Source: Ryuthela nishihirai (Eukaryota > Arthropoda > Arachnida > Araneae > Heptathelidae). From it: a stretch of 64,000 nucleotides of DNA. This document shows, piece after piece, positions 44,430-57,479 of this stretch (its first letter is position 1; every line of letters starts with the position of its first letter). Where the stretch lies: the NCBI GenBank assembly GCA_038380435.1, contig JAWZYU010000034.1, positions 22,299,404 through 22,363,403 of the forward strand, read 5' to 3'. The notes under the pieces were generated by a model that had not been told where the DNA came from, searched no databases, and saw nothing but the letters and a program-made list of their open reading frames with translations. Position numbers and translations under genes: made by a program.

Positions 44430-46299
44430 CATGTGCATTTGCCACCGAGATCCCTCCGATGCAGTGGTCCACACGCCCAGGTGAGACCTAGCTACGCCAA
44501 GCCGTTTTGCCCTGCCATTTCCTTCACCTCTCACGTGATTGGTTCGCAACTGCACGCATTTATTTAACACAATTGTGGACACTAACCCTCGAATTTGCAT
44601 GGCGCTCCAGCAAATACTTCCTGGTGTGGCATTTTCTACCTCCAGCAGTGTAGTTTTCGTTATAACACTGAATCCTGCGATGATATGTCGATGGGATATA
44701 CTAATTAAGAAAACGAAAAGCTTTCGTACTCAGCCACCATTTTCAGCTTAAATGTCGGAAATTAATCTGCAATTAAAGGTTTAACTGCAGTGCACATTTC
44801 CGTATCGTCTGCTTCTACCACTTCCTTATTCCCATTTAGAAACAGTTCATCTCTGATTGCAGTTGAAAAATCAATGAAAGGACTCTTTTAGTAGAGAGTT
44901 TATCCAGATGCTAATTCTTGAAGAGAGTGTTAAAATATCCCTTCTACAATTTCCAGAGTGATAAAGAGAGACCTAAAGTGCAAGAGACTTGGACGAGTTT
45001 AATTTCATGCATCCACTTCTTCGATTCGTTTCATTTTGAATTGCAATCAAAGTCCAATTAAGAGAGCGATTAATTTTTCTGTTTTAAAGCAAAAGAACAT
45101 TCTTACGAATTCCCGAAGAAGTCAGGATTATTACTTTTTTCTGCCGTTCTCGTCCCAAGGAACCTGTTTCGTAATTTCAAAGTAGTTAGGATTATATTTC
45201 TGCGGGTGAATATATAATAGACTTCCCTTTATTTTCTTTAAAATTTGTTATCTCAAAGAAACTTAATCCGACTCCAACGTAATAATAAGTTTTTTCCCAC
45301 GTATTTTGTCCAAATATCTTGCTCTCGAATCCCGAGGAAGATATCGTTTTTTTTTCTACGAAGATGTCATCCCAGGCGAATTTCATTCCCAGAGAACTCA
45401 TATTCCTTTTATTCAAAGGATTGTTCCAAAGGGAATCAATCGAATCGCGGTGAAAGCATTGTGGTGTTTTTCCCCCACAAACGTGTGTCTTAACCCTTTC
45501 ACGACCAAGGGAAACATTTTTCCCATTTTAAAATTGGTGATTGTCGTATTTAATTATAACCTTATCTGCATTTTTTATACAGAATGTCAAAATAGAACGT
45601 ATGCCGAACGCAATTACGTAAACGGGAACGTTTAGAAAACAAAAACAGAACTGTCAGGACGCATAATATATGTACTATGTGCAATGTCCATCTTTGCCTC
45701 ACTACCAAAAGAAATTGCTTCGCAGAATATCATAATTAGCACATCATTTTGTATAGTAATTTTAGTTCATAATTTTCTATTATTTTAGTTAACATTTTGT
45801 TCTAATAAACCAATAAATAAAAGACATTGCATAATAAGCCTAACTATAATTGGTGTTACCTTTATAGTCCATTGGGAAAAATATTTCCCATAAAATTCCA
45901 AAAAAACTACACATTGTTATGTATTTTTCTTATGATTTTTATTTATTTTACGTCTAAACAAACTAAAACAAACAGTTACGTACTAATATTTACTCTTAGA
46001 AACCTTATGCTCCTGAAAGGGTTAAAGGAACCTTATTTTGAATGTTAGAAAAGACATAGTTTTTGGCCTGATCTAGAAAAACGTCAGAGAGGGGGGGGGG
46101 GGGGGGGGGTAGGAGAAAACGACGCACTCGAGCCAGAAAAAGGGAGAGAAACTTTCGTGTCCTTTTCACGAATATTCTCCAAAAATTCTGCTTTCAAATG
46201 CTGAAGAATGTTTGGCTGTCTTTTTCGTTAAAGGTGTTCGCTGAGGGGAACCTGATTTGGAATAGGAACGTTGAAGGAAACGTTGTTTTGCTCTGTGGT
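44430..46299. other. Gap: unassigned, with loose repeats left of the 47-bp array
   Basis: GAACCTGTTT, ATTCCCGAAGAAG and CCCGAGGAAGATATCG recur loosely at 45100-45450 and echo modules right of the array (54330-54560). The poly-G run is at 46091-46110. Confidence 0.4.
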
Positions 46300-49200
46300 G
46301 TTGTTTCAGAGGAACCAGATACCTAAACTCGGAAAAGGGAATAGTTGTTGTTTCAGAGGAACCAGATACCGAAACTTGGAAAAGGGAATTGTTGTTGTTT
46401 CAGAGGAACCAGATACCGAAACTCGGAAAAGGGAATTGTTGTTGTTTCAGAGGAACCAGATACCGAAACTCGGAAAAGGGAATAGTTGTTGTTTCAGAGG
46501 AACCAGATACCGAAACTTGGAAAAGGGAATTGTTGTTGTTTCAGAGGAACCAGATACCGAAACTCGGAAAAGGGAATTGTTGTTGTTTCAGAGGAACCAG
46601 ATACCGAAACTCGGAAAAGGGAATTGTTGTTGTTTCAGAGGAACCAGATACCGAAACTCGGAAAAGGGAATAGTTGTTGTTTCAGAGGAACCAGATACCG
46701 AAACTTGGAAAAGGGAATTGTTGTTGTTTCAGAGGAACCAGATACCGAAACTCGGAAAAGGGAATTGTTGTTGTTTCAGAGGAACCAGATACCGAAACTC
46801 GGAAAAGGGAATAGTTGTTGTTTCAGAGGAACCAGATACCGAAACTTGGAAAAGGGAATTGTTGTTGTTTCAGAGGAACCAGATACCGAAACTCGGAAAA
46901 GGGAATTGTTGTTGTTTCAGAGGAACCAGATACCGAAACTCGGAAAAGGGAATTGTTGTTGTTTCAGAGGAACCAGATACCGAAACTCGGAAAAGGGAAT
47001 AGTTGTTGTTTCAGAGGAACCAGATACCGAAACTTGGAAAAGGGAATTGTTGTTGTTTCAGAGGAACCAGATACCGAAACTCGGAAAAGGGAATTGTTGT
47101 TGTTTCAGAGGAACCAGATACCGAAACTCGGAAAAGGGAATTGTTGTTGTTTCAGAGGAACCAGATACCGAAACTTGGAAAAGGGAATTGTTGTTGTTTC
47201 AGAGGAACCAGATACCGAAACTCGGAAAAGGGAATTGTTGTTGTTTCAGAGGAACCAGATACCGAAACTCGGAAAAGGGAATAGTTGTTGTTTCAGAGGA
47301 ACCAGATACCGAAACTCGGAAAAGGGAATAGTTGTTGTTTCAGAGGAACCAGATACCGAAACTTGGAAAAGGGAATTGTTGTTGTTTCAGAGGAACCAGA
47401 TACCGAAACTCGGAAAAGGGAATTGTTGTTGTTTCAGAGGAACCAGATACCGAAACTCGGAAAAGGGAATTGTTGTTGTTTCAGAGGAACCAGATACCGA
47501 AACTTGGAAAAGGGAATTGTTGTTGTTTCAGAGGAACCAGATACCGAAACTCGGAAAAGGGAATTGTTGTTGTTTCAGAGGAACCAGATACCGAAACTCG
47601 GAAAAGGGAATTGTTGTTGTTTCAGAGGAACCAGATACCGAAACTCGGAAAAGGGAATAGTTGTTGTTTCAGAGGAACCAGATACCGAAACTTGGAAAAG
47701 GGAATTGTTGTTGTTTCAGAGGAACCAGATACCGAAACTCGGAAAAGGGAATTGTTGTTGTTTCAGAGGAACCAGATACCGAAACTTGGAAAAGGGAATT
47801 GTTGTTGTTTCAGAGGAACCAGATACCGAAACTTGGAAAAGGGAATTGTTGTTGTTTCAGAGGAACCAGATACCGAAACTCGGAAAAGGGAATTGTTGTT
47901 GTTTCAGAGGAACCAGATACCGAAACTCGGAAAAGGGAATTGTTGTTGTTTCAGAGGAACCAGATACCGAAACTCGGAAAAGGGAATAGTTGTTGTTTCA
48001 GAGGAACCAGATACCGAAACTTGGAAAAGGGAATTGTTGTTGTTTCAGAGGAACCAGATACCGAAACTCGGAAAAGGGAATTGTTGTTGTTTCAGAGGAA
48101 CCAGATACCGAAACTCGGAAAAGGGAATTGTTGTTGTTTCAGAGGAACCAGATACCGAAACTCGGAAAAGGGAATAGTTGTTGTTTCAGAGGAACCAGAT
48201 ACCGAAACTTGGAAAAGGGAATTGTTGTTGTTTCAGAGGAACCAGATACCGAAACTCGGAAAAGGGAATTGTTGTTGTTTCAGAGGAACCAGATACCGAA
48301 ACTCGGAAAAGGGAATAGTTGTTGTTTCAGAGGAACCAGATACCGAAACTTGGAAAAGGGAATTGTTGTTGTTTCAGAGGAACCAGATACCGAAACTCGG
48401 AAAAGGGAATTGTTGTTGTTTCAGAGGAACCAGATACCGAAACTCGGAAAAGGGAATTGTTGTTGTTTCAGAGGAACCAGATACCGAAACTCGGAAAAGG
48501 GAATAGTTGTTGTTTCAGAGGAACCAGATACCGAAACTTCGAAAAGGGAATTGTTGTTGTTTCAGAGGAACCAGATACCGAAACTCGGAAAAGGGAATTG
48601 TTGTTGTTTCAGAGGAACCAGATACCGAAACTCGGAAAAGGGAATTGTTGTTGTTTCAGAGGAACCAGATACCGAAACTTGGAAAAGGGAATTGTTGTTG
48701 TTTCAGAGGAACCAGATACCGAAACTCGGAAAAGGGAATTGTTGTTGTTTCAGAGGAACCAGATACCGAAACTCGGAAAAGGGAATTGTTGTTGTTTCAG
48801 AGGAACCAGATACCGAAACTCGGAAAAGGGAATAGTTGTTGTTTCAGAGGAACCAGATACCGAAACTTGGAAAAGGGAATTGTTGTTGTTTCAGAGGAAC
48901 CAGATACCGAAACTCGGAAAAGGGAATTGTTGTTGTTTCAGAGGAACCAGATACCGAAACTCGGAAAAGGGAGTAGTTGTTGTTTCAGAGGAACCAGATA
49001 CCGAAACTTGGAAAAGGGAATTGTTGTTGTTTCAGAGGAACCAGATACCGAAACTCGGAAAAGGGAATTGTTGTTGTTTCAGAGGAACCAGATACCGAAA
49101 CTCGGAAAAGGGAATTGTTGTTGTTTCAGAGGAACCACATACCGAAACTCGGAAAAGGGAATTGTTGTTGTTTCAGAGGAACCAGATACCGAAACTTGGA

Positions 49201-52200
49201 AAAGGGAATTGTTGTTGTTTCAGAGGAACCAGATACCGAAACTCGGAAAAGGGAATTGTTGTTGTTTCAGAGGAACCAGATACCGAAACTCGGAAAAGGG
49301 AATTGTTGTTGTTTCAGAGGAACCAGATACCGAAACTTGGAAAAGGGAATTGTTGTTGTTTCAGAGGAACCAGATACCGAAACTCGGAAAAGGGAATTGT
49401 TGTTGTTTCAGAGGAACCAGATACCGAAACTCGGAAAAGGGAATTGTTGTTGTTTCAGAGGAACCAGATACCGAAACTTGGAAAAGGGAATTGTTGTTGT
49501 TTCAGAGGAACCAGATACCGAAACTCGGAAAAGGGAATTGTTGTTGTTTCAGAGGAACCAGATACCGAAACTCGGAAAAGGGAATTGTTGTTGTTTCAGA
49601 GGAACCAGATACCGAAACTTGGAAAAGGGAATTGTTGTTGTTTCAGAGGAACCAGATACCGAAACTCGGAAAAGGGAATTGTTGTTGTTTCAGAGGAACC
49701 AGATACCTAAACTCGGAAAAGGGAATAGTTGTTGTTTCAGAGGAACCAGATACCGAAACTTGGAAAAGGGAATAGTTGTTGTTTCAGAGGAACCAGATAC
49801 CGAAACTCGGAAAAGGGAATTGTTGTTGTTTCAGAGGAACCAGATACCGAAACTTGGAAAAGGGAATTGTTGTTGTTTCAGAGGAACCAGATACCGAAAC
49901 TTGGAAAAGGGAATTGTTGTTGTTTCAGAGGAACCAGATACCGAAACTCGGAAAAGGGAATTGTTGTTGTTTCAGAGGAACCAGATACCTAAACTCGGAA
50001 AAGGGAATAGTTGTTGTTTCAGAGGAACCAGATACCTAAACTCGGAAAAGGGAATAGTTGTTGTTTCAGAGGAACCAGATACCGAAACTTGGAAAAGGGA
50101 ATTGTTGTTGTTTCAGAGGAACCAGATACCGAAACTCGGAAAAGGGAATTGTTGTTGTTTCAGAGGAACCAGATACCGAAACTCGGAAAAGGGAATAGTT
50201 GTTGTTTCAGAGGAACCAGATACCGAAACTTGGAAAAGGGAATTGTTGTTGTTTCAGAGGAACCAGATACCGAAACTCGGAAAAGGGAATTGTTGTTGTT
50301 TCAGAGGAACCAGATACCGAAACTCGGAAAAGGGAATTGTTGTTGTTTCAGAGGAACCAGATACCGAAACTTGGAAAAGGGAATAGTTGTTGTTTCAGAG
50401 GAACCAGATACCTAAACTCGGAAAAGGGAATAGTTGTTGTTTCAGAGGAACCAGATACCGAAACTTGGAAAAGGGAATTGTTGTTGTTTCAGAGGAACCA
50501 GATACCGAAACTTGGAAAAGGGAATTGTTGTTGTTTCAGAGGAACCAGATACCGAAACTCGGAAAAGGGAATTGTTGTTGTTTCAGAGGAACCAGATACC
50601 GAAACTCGGAAAAGGGAATTGTTGTTGTTTCAGAGGAACCAGATACCGAAACTCGGAAAAGGGAATAGTTGTTGTTTCAGAGGAACCAGATACCGAAACT
50701 TGGAAAAGGGAATTGTTGTTGTTTCAGAGGAACCAGATACCGAAACTCGGAAAAGGGAATTGTTGTTGTTTCAGAGGAACCAGATACCGAAACTCGGAAA
50801 AGGGAATTGTTGTTGTTTCAGAGGAACCAGATACCGAAACTCGGAAAAGGGAATAGTTGTTGTTTCAGAGGAACCAGATACCTAAACTCGGAAAAGGGAA
50901 TAGTTGTTGTTTCAGAGGAACCAGATACCGAAACTTGGAAAAGGGAATTGTTGTTGTTTCAGAGGAACCAGATACCGAAACTCGGAAAAGGGAATTGTTG
51001 TTGTTTCAGAGGAACCAGATACCGAAACTCGGAAAAGGGAATAGTTGTTGTTTCAGAGGAACCAGATACCGAAACTTGGAAAAGGGAATTGTTGTTGTTT
51101 CAGAGGAACCAGATACCGAAACTCGGAAAAGGGAATTGTTGTTGTTTCAGAGGAACCAGATACCGAAACTCGGAAAAGGGAATTGTTGTTGTTTCAGAGG
51201 AACCAGATACCGAAACTTGGAAAAGGGAATAGTTGTTGTTTCAGAGGAACCAGATACCTAAACTCGGAAAAGGGAATAGTTGTTGTTTCAGAGGAACCAG
51301 ATACCGAAACTTGGAAAAGGGAATAGTTGTTGTTTCAGAGGAACCAGATACCTAAACTCGGAAAAGGGAATAGTTGTTGTTTCAGAGGAACCAGATACCG
51401 AAACTTGGAAAAGGGAATTGTTGTTGTTTCAGAGGAACCAGATACCGAAACTCGGAAAACGGAATTGTTGTTCTTTCAGAGGAACCAGATACCTAAACTC
51501 GGAAAAGGGAATAGTTGTTGTTTCAGAGGAACCAGATACCGAAACTTGGAAAAGGGAATTGTTGTTGTTTCAGAGGAACCAGATACCGAAACTCGGAAAA
51601 GGGAATTGTTGTTGTTTCAGAGGAACCAGATACCGAAACTCGGAAAAGGGAATAGTTGTTGTTTCAGAGGAACCAGATACCGAAACTTGGAAAAGGGAAT
51701 TGTTGTTGTTTCAGAGGAACCAGATACCGAAACTCGGAAAAGGGAATTGTTGTTGTTTCAGAGGAACCAGATACCTAAACTCGGAAAAGGGAATAGTTGT
51801 TGTTTCAGAGGAACCAGATACCGAAACTTGGAAAAGGGAATTGTTGTTGTTTCAGAGGAACCAGATACCGAAACTCGGAAAAGGGAATTGTTGTTGTTTC
51901 AGAGGAACCAGATACCGAAACTCGGAAAAGGGAATTGTTGTTGTTTCAGAGGAACCAGATACCGAAACTTGGAAAAGGGAATTGTTGTTGTTTCAGAGGA
52001 ACCAGATACCGAAACTTGGAAAAGGGAATTGTTGTTGTTTCAGAGGAACCAGATACCGAAACTCGGAAAAGGGAATTGTTGTTGTTTCAGAGGAACCAGA
52101 TACCTAAACTCGAAAAAGGGAATAGTTGTTGTTTCAGAGGAACCAGATACCGAAACTTGGAAAAGGGAATTATTGTTGTTTCAGAGGAACCAGATACCGA

Positions 52201-54180
52201 AACTCGGAAAAGGGAATTGTTGTTGTTTCAGAGGAACCAGATACCGAAACTTGGAAAAGGGAATTGTTGTTGTTTCAGAGGAACCAGATACCGAAACTTG
52301 GAAAAGGGAATTGTTGTTGTTTCAGAGGAACCAGATACCGAAACTCGGAAAAGGGAATTGTTGTTGTTTCAGAGGAACCAGATACCGAAACTTGGAAAAG
52401 GGAATTGTTGTTGTTTCAGAGGAACCAGATACCGAAACTTGGAAAAGGGAATTGTTGTTGTTTCAGAGGAACCAGATACCGAAACTCGGAAAAGGGAATT
52501 GTTGTTGTTTCAGAGGAACCAGATACCGAAACTCGGAAAAGGGAATTGTTGTTGTTTCAGAGGAACCAGATACCGAAACTCGGAAAAGGGAATTGTTGTT
52601 GTTTCAGAGGAACCAGATACCTAAACTCGGAAAAGGGAATTGTTGTTGTTTCAGAGGAACCAGATACCGAAACTCGGAAAAGGGAATTGTTGTTGTTTCA
52701 GAGGAACCAGATACCGAAACTCGGAAAAGGGAATTGTTGTTGTTTCAGAGGAACCAGATACCGAAACTCGGAAAAGGGAATTGTTGTTGTTTCAGAGGAA
52801 CCAGATACCTAAACTCGGAAAGGGAATTGTTGTTTCAGAGGAACCAGATACCTAAACTCGGAAAAGGGAATTGTTGTTTCAGAGGATCCAGATACCTAAA
52901 CTCGGAAAAGGGAATTGTTGTTGTTTCAGAGGAACCAGATACCTAAACTCGGAAAGGGGAATTGTTGTTTCAGAGGAACCAGATACCTAAACTCGGAAAA
53001 GGGAATTGTTGTTTCAGAGGAACCAGGTAACTAAACTGGGAAAAGGGAATTGTTGTTGTTTCAGAGGAACCAGGTACCGAAACTAGGAAAAGGGAATTGT
53101 TTTTGTTTCAGAGGAACCAGATACCTAAACTCGGAAAAGGGAATTGTTGTTGTTTCAGAGGAACCAGATACCGAAACTGTGAAAAGGGAATTGTTGTTGT
53201 TTCAGAGGAACCAGATACCTTTAACTCGGAAAAGGGAATTGTTGTTGTTTCAGAGGAACCAGATACCGAAACTGGGAAAAGGAATTGTTGTTGTTTCAGA
53301 GGAACCAGATACCGAAACTTGGAAAAGGGAATTGTTGTTGTTTCAGAGGAACCAGATACCGAAACTGGGAAAAGGGAATTGTTGTTGTTTCAGAGGAACC
53401 AGATACCGAAACTGGGAAAAGGGAATTGTTGTTGTTTCAGAGGAACCAGATACCGAAACTGGGAAAAGGGAATTGTTGTTGTTTCAGAGGAACCAGATAC
53501 CGAAACTCGGAAAAGGGAATTGTTGTTGTTTCAGAGGAACCAGATACCGAAACTCGGAAAAGGGAATTGTTGTTTCAGAGGAACCAGATATCGAAACTCG
53601 GAAAAGGGAATTGTTGTTGTTTCAGAGGAACCAGATACCTAAACTCGGAAAAGGGAATTGTTGTTTCAGAGGAACCAGATATCGAAACTCGGAAAAGGGA
53701 ATTGTTGTTGTTTCAGAGGAACCAGATACCGAAACTCGGAAAAGGGAATTGTTGTTTCAGAGGAACCAGATATCGAAACTCGGAAAAGGGAATTGTTGTT
53801 GTTTCAGAGGAACCAGATACCTAAACTCGGAAAAGGGAATTGTTGTTTCAGAGGAACCAGATATCGAAACTCGGAAAAGGGAATTGTTGTTGTTTCAGAG
53901 GAACCAGATACCGAAACTCGGAAAAGGGAATTGTTGTTTCAGAGGAACCAGATATCGAAACTCGGAAAAGGGAATTGTTGTTGTTTCAGAGGAACCAGAT
54001 ACCGAAACTCGGAAAAGGGAATTGTTGTTTCAGAGGAACCAGATATCGAAACTCGGAAAAGGGAATTGTTGTTGTTTCAGAGGAACCAGATACCTTTAAC
54101 TCGGAAAAGGGAATTGTTGTTTCAGAGGAAGCAGATACCGAAACTCGGAAAATGGAATTGTTGTTGTTTCAGAGGAACGT
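46300..54180. repeat. 47-bp minisatellite, about 168 copies
   Basis: Unit TTGTTGTTGTTTCAGAGGAA plus CCAGATACCGAAACTCGGAAAAGGGAA. Variants are few and recurring: CTCGG/CTTGG, GAATTG/GAATAG, ACCGAAA/ACCTAAA. In the right part (about 52820 on) 44-bp units lacking one GTT appear, and at 53560-54060 they alternate with 47-bp units. The unit has no stop in any forward frame and 47 is not a multiple of three, so long open frames (up to about 540 codons) run through it in all frames. No sign of a real gene. A G-run of about 20 lies just left (46091-46110). Confidence 0.97.
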
Positions 54181-54224
54181 GCGTTCGAAGCCAGATAAAG
54201 AAAGCACTGCCTTTTTTCGCTTTG

Positions 54225-54285
54225 TTTTGACTCGAAAGAACCTCTTCTCGAAAGAACCTCTTCTCGAAAGAACCTCTTCTCCAAT
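54225..54285 (+). repeat. Short tandem repeat, three units
   Basis: TCGAAAGAACCTCTTC repeated three times just after the 47-bp array, followed by decayed GAAACCTGATCTCCAATCCC modules that loosely resemble the 47-bp unit. Confidence 0.7.
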
Positions 54286-54289
54286 CCCA

Positions 54290-55370
54290 AAATAAATATT
54301 GTTTTCTTTTTCTTTCTATGACGTCATTTGAAAGAAACCTGATCTCCAATCCCGAAGAAAAAATATGACTGTCTTTTTAAGAATAATTTGAAAAAGAAAC
54401 TGCTCTCAGACAAGAATATCATAAAAAAAACATCTGTAGTCCCAGAGCAAATACGACTGTCTTTTTTTTTCAGCGATTTTATTTTAAAAAAAATATATTT
54501 TCGAATACTAGAGAAAACATTTTCTTTCCAACGATGTTGTTTAAAAGGAACCTGTACTCAAATTCTTGTTTTCATGGGTGTTGACTTCCTGCTGAAGTTT
54601 ACTTCTCTTACAGGTGTACGACGTATTTATGCTTCTGTCAGTCCTGATAAGAAATTCATTTATTTCCATTCTCATGCTGCGTTTCTGTTTGGAACGCTGC
54701 AGCCGAACTCGTCAGTAGTAGTATAGACAGAACCATTCCAGTCGTAGAATTTAGATTTGCAGACTCTGCTTTGATCCAGTTTCTCTGTTGGCTAAAGGCC
54801 TCGAAGTAGTACAACGCAAGCATCCTCCGGATGCGGATCATCGTGTCGCAGCATCATTATTAGAGATGACTTTGCAAGGGATGACGCAGGTCGGAAGCAT
54901 TGCTCAGCAGGTAGCTAAAGCAAGGATGACGCAGAATGAGGAAAGGGACGCAGGAAGCCGGACTCCTTGAAGAGTGGCAGGAAAACAGAAATCGGAAGCA
55001 CATTCACAAGTGGGAATTTCGTGTCACCTTTGCCGAGAGAGGAAAGGTCACTCGTACCGAATAGCTTGCATACATTGGAGAAACTGAACTTGCTTTACAC
55101 GAAATATTCTGCGGTGGGATTAACATCAGAGACCTTAGGAAATGCGAACGTCATAAAGAAGGAAATTTCTCTTAAATGTTGAGAGGGTCTCTTTGGGAAA
55201 TTCAATGATAATGCCACTACTCAACAAATTTAACTGCTGCTGATATCAATAACGGATGATGTACCACGAATGCAACGCTTGCACTTGGGTGCGTTACATT
55301 GATTGGGCATTAGAAACTGGATTTTTTAAAGTAATCATGAAGACCAAATACAGGAATACCCATAAAAAGA
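54290..55370. other. Gap: decayed GAACCTGATCTCCAATCCCG-type modules, then unassigned
   Basis: At 54330-54580, three or four loose repeats combine CCTG-TCTC, a C-rich word and ATACGACTGTCTTTT. The rest shows no recognisable gene. Confidence 0.4.
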
Positions 55371-55377
55371 AGCGCAG

Positions 55378-55525
55378 AAAGGCCGGATGGGACGCTAAGC
55401 CGTGGTCTCGTGTGTGGGAGAGACACACCCACGCACGTTAAAGAACACGCTGGATGGCCTTGACGGGAGGCTGACACCCTTTTCCCAACAGCTGGCCAGG
55501 GGGTCCCCTCACCCAAACATCCACG
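55378..55525 (+). mobile_element. SINE A internal fragment, plus
   Basis: GGCCGGATGGGACGCTAAGC to CAACAGCTGGCCAGGGGGTC; head and tail both missing. Confidence 0.75.
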
Positions 55526-56189
55526 AAACTACGAGAGTTCCTTAAAATTAAAAGAGCTCGAATTTACCCCTTAAAAATGGTAGATTTTCGGCGCAATTCA
55601 TGTACAGAGTTGCAGCAAAATTAGATCATAATGCTACCTAACCATATTGGCAATAAATCATTGGCACGGTTCAAAATTCGAAAATCCATAATTAGAGATA
55701 TGAATGAACTGGCTGATTTCGATAATATTAAACTAATTTATACGAAAGGTCCTCTCCCATCTGCTCCGCATCCTTAATGTCAGCATACTCATAGGCATCA
55801 ACCAGAACACAGGGCTCAAAATTCCAAAGTTTCAAAATTACGGTATTCAACGAATCAAAGATTTCGATAATACTAAAGTAATGTAAACGACAGGTATTCT
55901 CTCCACAGCCTCAATGTCGGTGTTTAGATAGGCCCCAACCATCACACGAAGGTGGCTTTTGCTGCCATCCATAAGATGTCGTACTGTCCTGTATAGTGGA
56001 ACGTCTGATGGCATCATTCAATCATATTCAAGCACATATATTTCCTCTAGGTTCGACCCTTTTGAAACTGACGCTTTTTTTTATTCAATGCGTTGATCTA
56101 TTTTCCAGGATATATCATTATGAGGATTATATCATCATCTTTTTTTGAAGTGAATGCGAATTCAGTGGCTGATTGAAACATTATTATTC

Positions 56190-56385
56190 ACTGGTTATCG
56201 CGCCAGGCTACTGATCTAAGGGACCTGGGTTTGAGCCCCGGATAAGGCATGGATGTTGGTGTTGTTTTTCTGCTGAGGTCCTGCCATCATCTCAGACCTT
56301 CTACTACTGAATATAAACTGACAGGCTCTTGTCAGACCTCTGTGGCAAACAGCTGCTTGAGGGGGTATTTATCATTTATTTTTAT
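56190..56385 (+). mobile_element. SINE B, plus
   Basis: GGTTATCGCGCCAGGCTACT, box B GGGTTTGAGCCCCG, body, end CTGCTTGAGGGGGTATTTAT and an AT-rich tail. Confidence 0.86.
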
Positions 56386-56503
56386 ATATTTTTTAACAAG
56401 TTTCTTTTGGTTAACATGACAAGGCAAGAGATTTTAACTTCACACTGTTGCCACTTTATTTTGTTAAATTAGCGATCCAGCGTGTTATTTAACTGTACTT
56501 GGT

Positions 56504-56714
56504 GTAATAAAAAAATAATAAATACCCCCTCAAGCAGCTGCTTGCCACAGAGGTCTGACAGGAGCCTGTCAGTTTATATACGATAGTAGAAGGTCTGTGA
56601 TGATGGCGGGACCTCAGCAGAAAAACGACGCTAACACCCATGCCTTACCCGGGGCTCGAACCCAGGTCTCTTAGATCAGAAGCCAAGCGCGCTAACCACT
56701 CGGCCATGGGATGG
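56504..56714 (-). mobile_element. SINE B, minus, nested in old SINE A
   Basis: Complete copy from the A-rich tail to ACCACTCGGCCATGGGATGG. Perfect TSD CTGTACTTGGT (56493-56503 and 56715-56725). Confidence 0.93.
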
Positions 56715-56822
56715 CTGTACTTGGTATGCATCATCAATTTCCTGTACACGGACGGGACCGCGGCTTTAAGTCCCATATAATGGACATCTTTGCAAGCCCT
56801 TCGGTGTTTCCTTTCTTACTGA

Positions 56823-57209
56823 AGGGGAGGGGTGGCTTAATCAGTATTGCTCCAGGTTCCTAATATGCAGTTCCCAGGTTTGAGTCTCGCCTGAGCTAAC
56901 GTTTGAGATTTATCTCCGCAAAACTCCCCGCCCTGCCCACGGTCAGTAGGGGACACCGATGGGCTTGGAAAGGCCGCCGTCCGTCGGATGGGAAGTTAAG
57001 CCGTGGCTCCGTGTGAGGGAGAGCTGCACATACCCTGTGCACGCTAAATAACACACTGGATAGCCTTGACGGGAGGCTACCCTCTGTCTCCCAACAGCTG
57101 TTCCGGTGTGTCCCAACTTTCTCTGAGCCCTAGGGGTCCTTGTGACCGGGCCATTTAGCCCATCGTGTTCAAAAGAAAAGTGCAGTCTAGAGATAAACCA
57201 ACCCAACCC
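56823..57209 (+). mobile_element. SINE A, plus, nested in old SINE A
   Basis: Head GGGGAGGGGTGGCTTAATCA, box B GGTTTGAGTCTCG, body and tail ACCAACCCAACCC. TSD TTTCTTACTGA / TTTCTCACCGA (56812-56822 and 57210-57220). Confidence 0.88.
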
Positions 57210-57479
57210 TTTCTCACCGAGGGCAGGGTGCGGGTTTAGCTGAGATAAATCTCAAGGCATGCGCAGTTGGAACTCGAACCTGAGAACATCTTAGTACGAG
57301 CCTCAGTTCGCTACTGACTGACAGAACTTCGCCCGCTGTTCCCGTGACACCGCAGCTCTCTACAAACTCTTTTCATCGGATATCGACGCTTCAGTTTTAA
57401 AAACTTTTCAATCCAGACTAGATTTTGGCTGCACTGTATTCACCTTGACCACTTGCTACTGACGACCTTGACCCTGTTG

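Larger units (their letters stand above)
56470..57330 (-). mobile_element. Old SINE A, minus, split by two younger SINEs
   Basis: Pieces in order: GATCCAGCGTGTTATTTAAC (56473), then after SINE B ATTTCCTGTACACGGACGGG to TTGCAAGCCCTTCGGTG (56750-56811), then after the plus SINE A GGGCAGGGTGCGGGTTTAGC to CGCTACTGACTGACAGAAC (57222-57330). Together they make one decayed body plus tRNA head. Confidence 0.78.

Noticed and set aside
46300..54180. Long ORFs (up to about 540 codons) as repetitive protein genes
   Set aside because: They are open in several frames at once, start without a good ATG and reflect a stop-free 47-bp unit.
54788..54970. 60-codon ORF as a third SDR exon
   Set aside because: Lacks NNAG, the active-site Ser or YxxxK and has no convincing splice signals.
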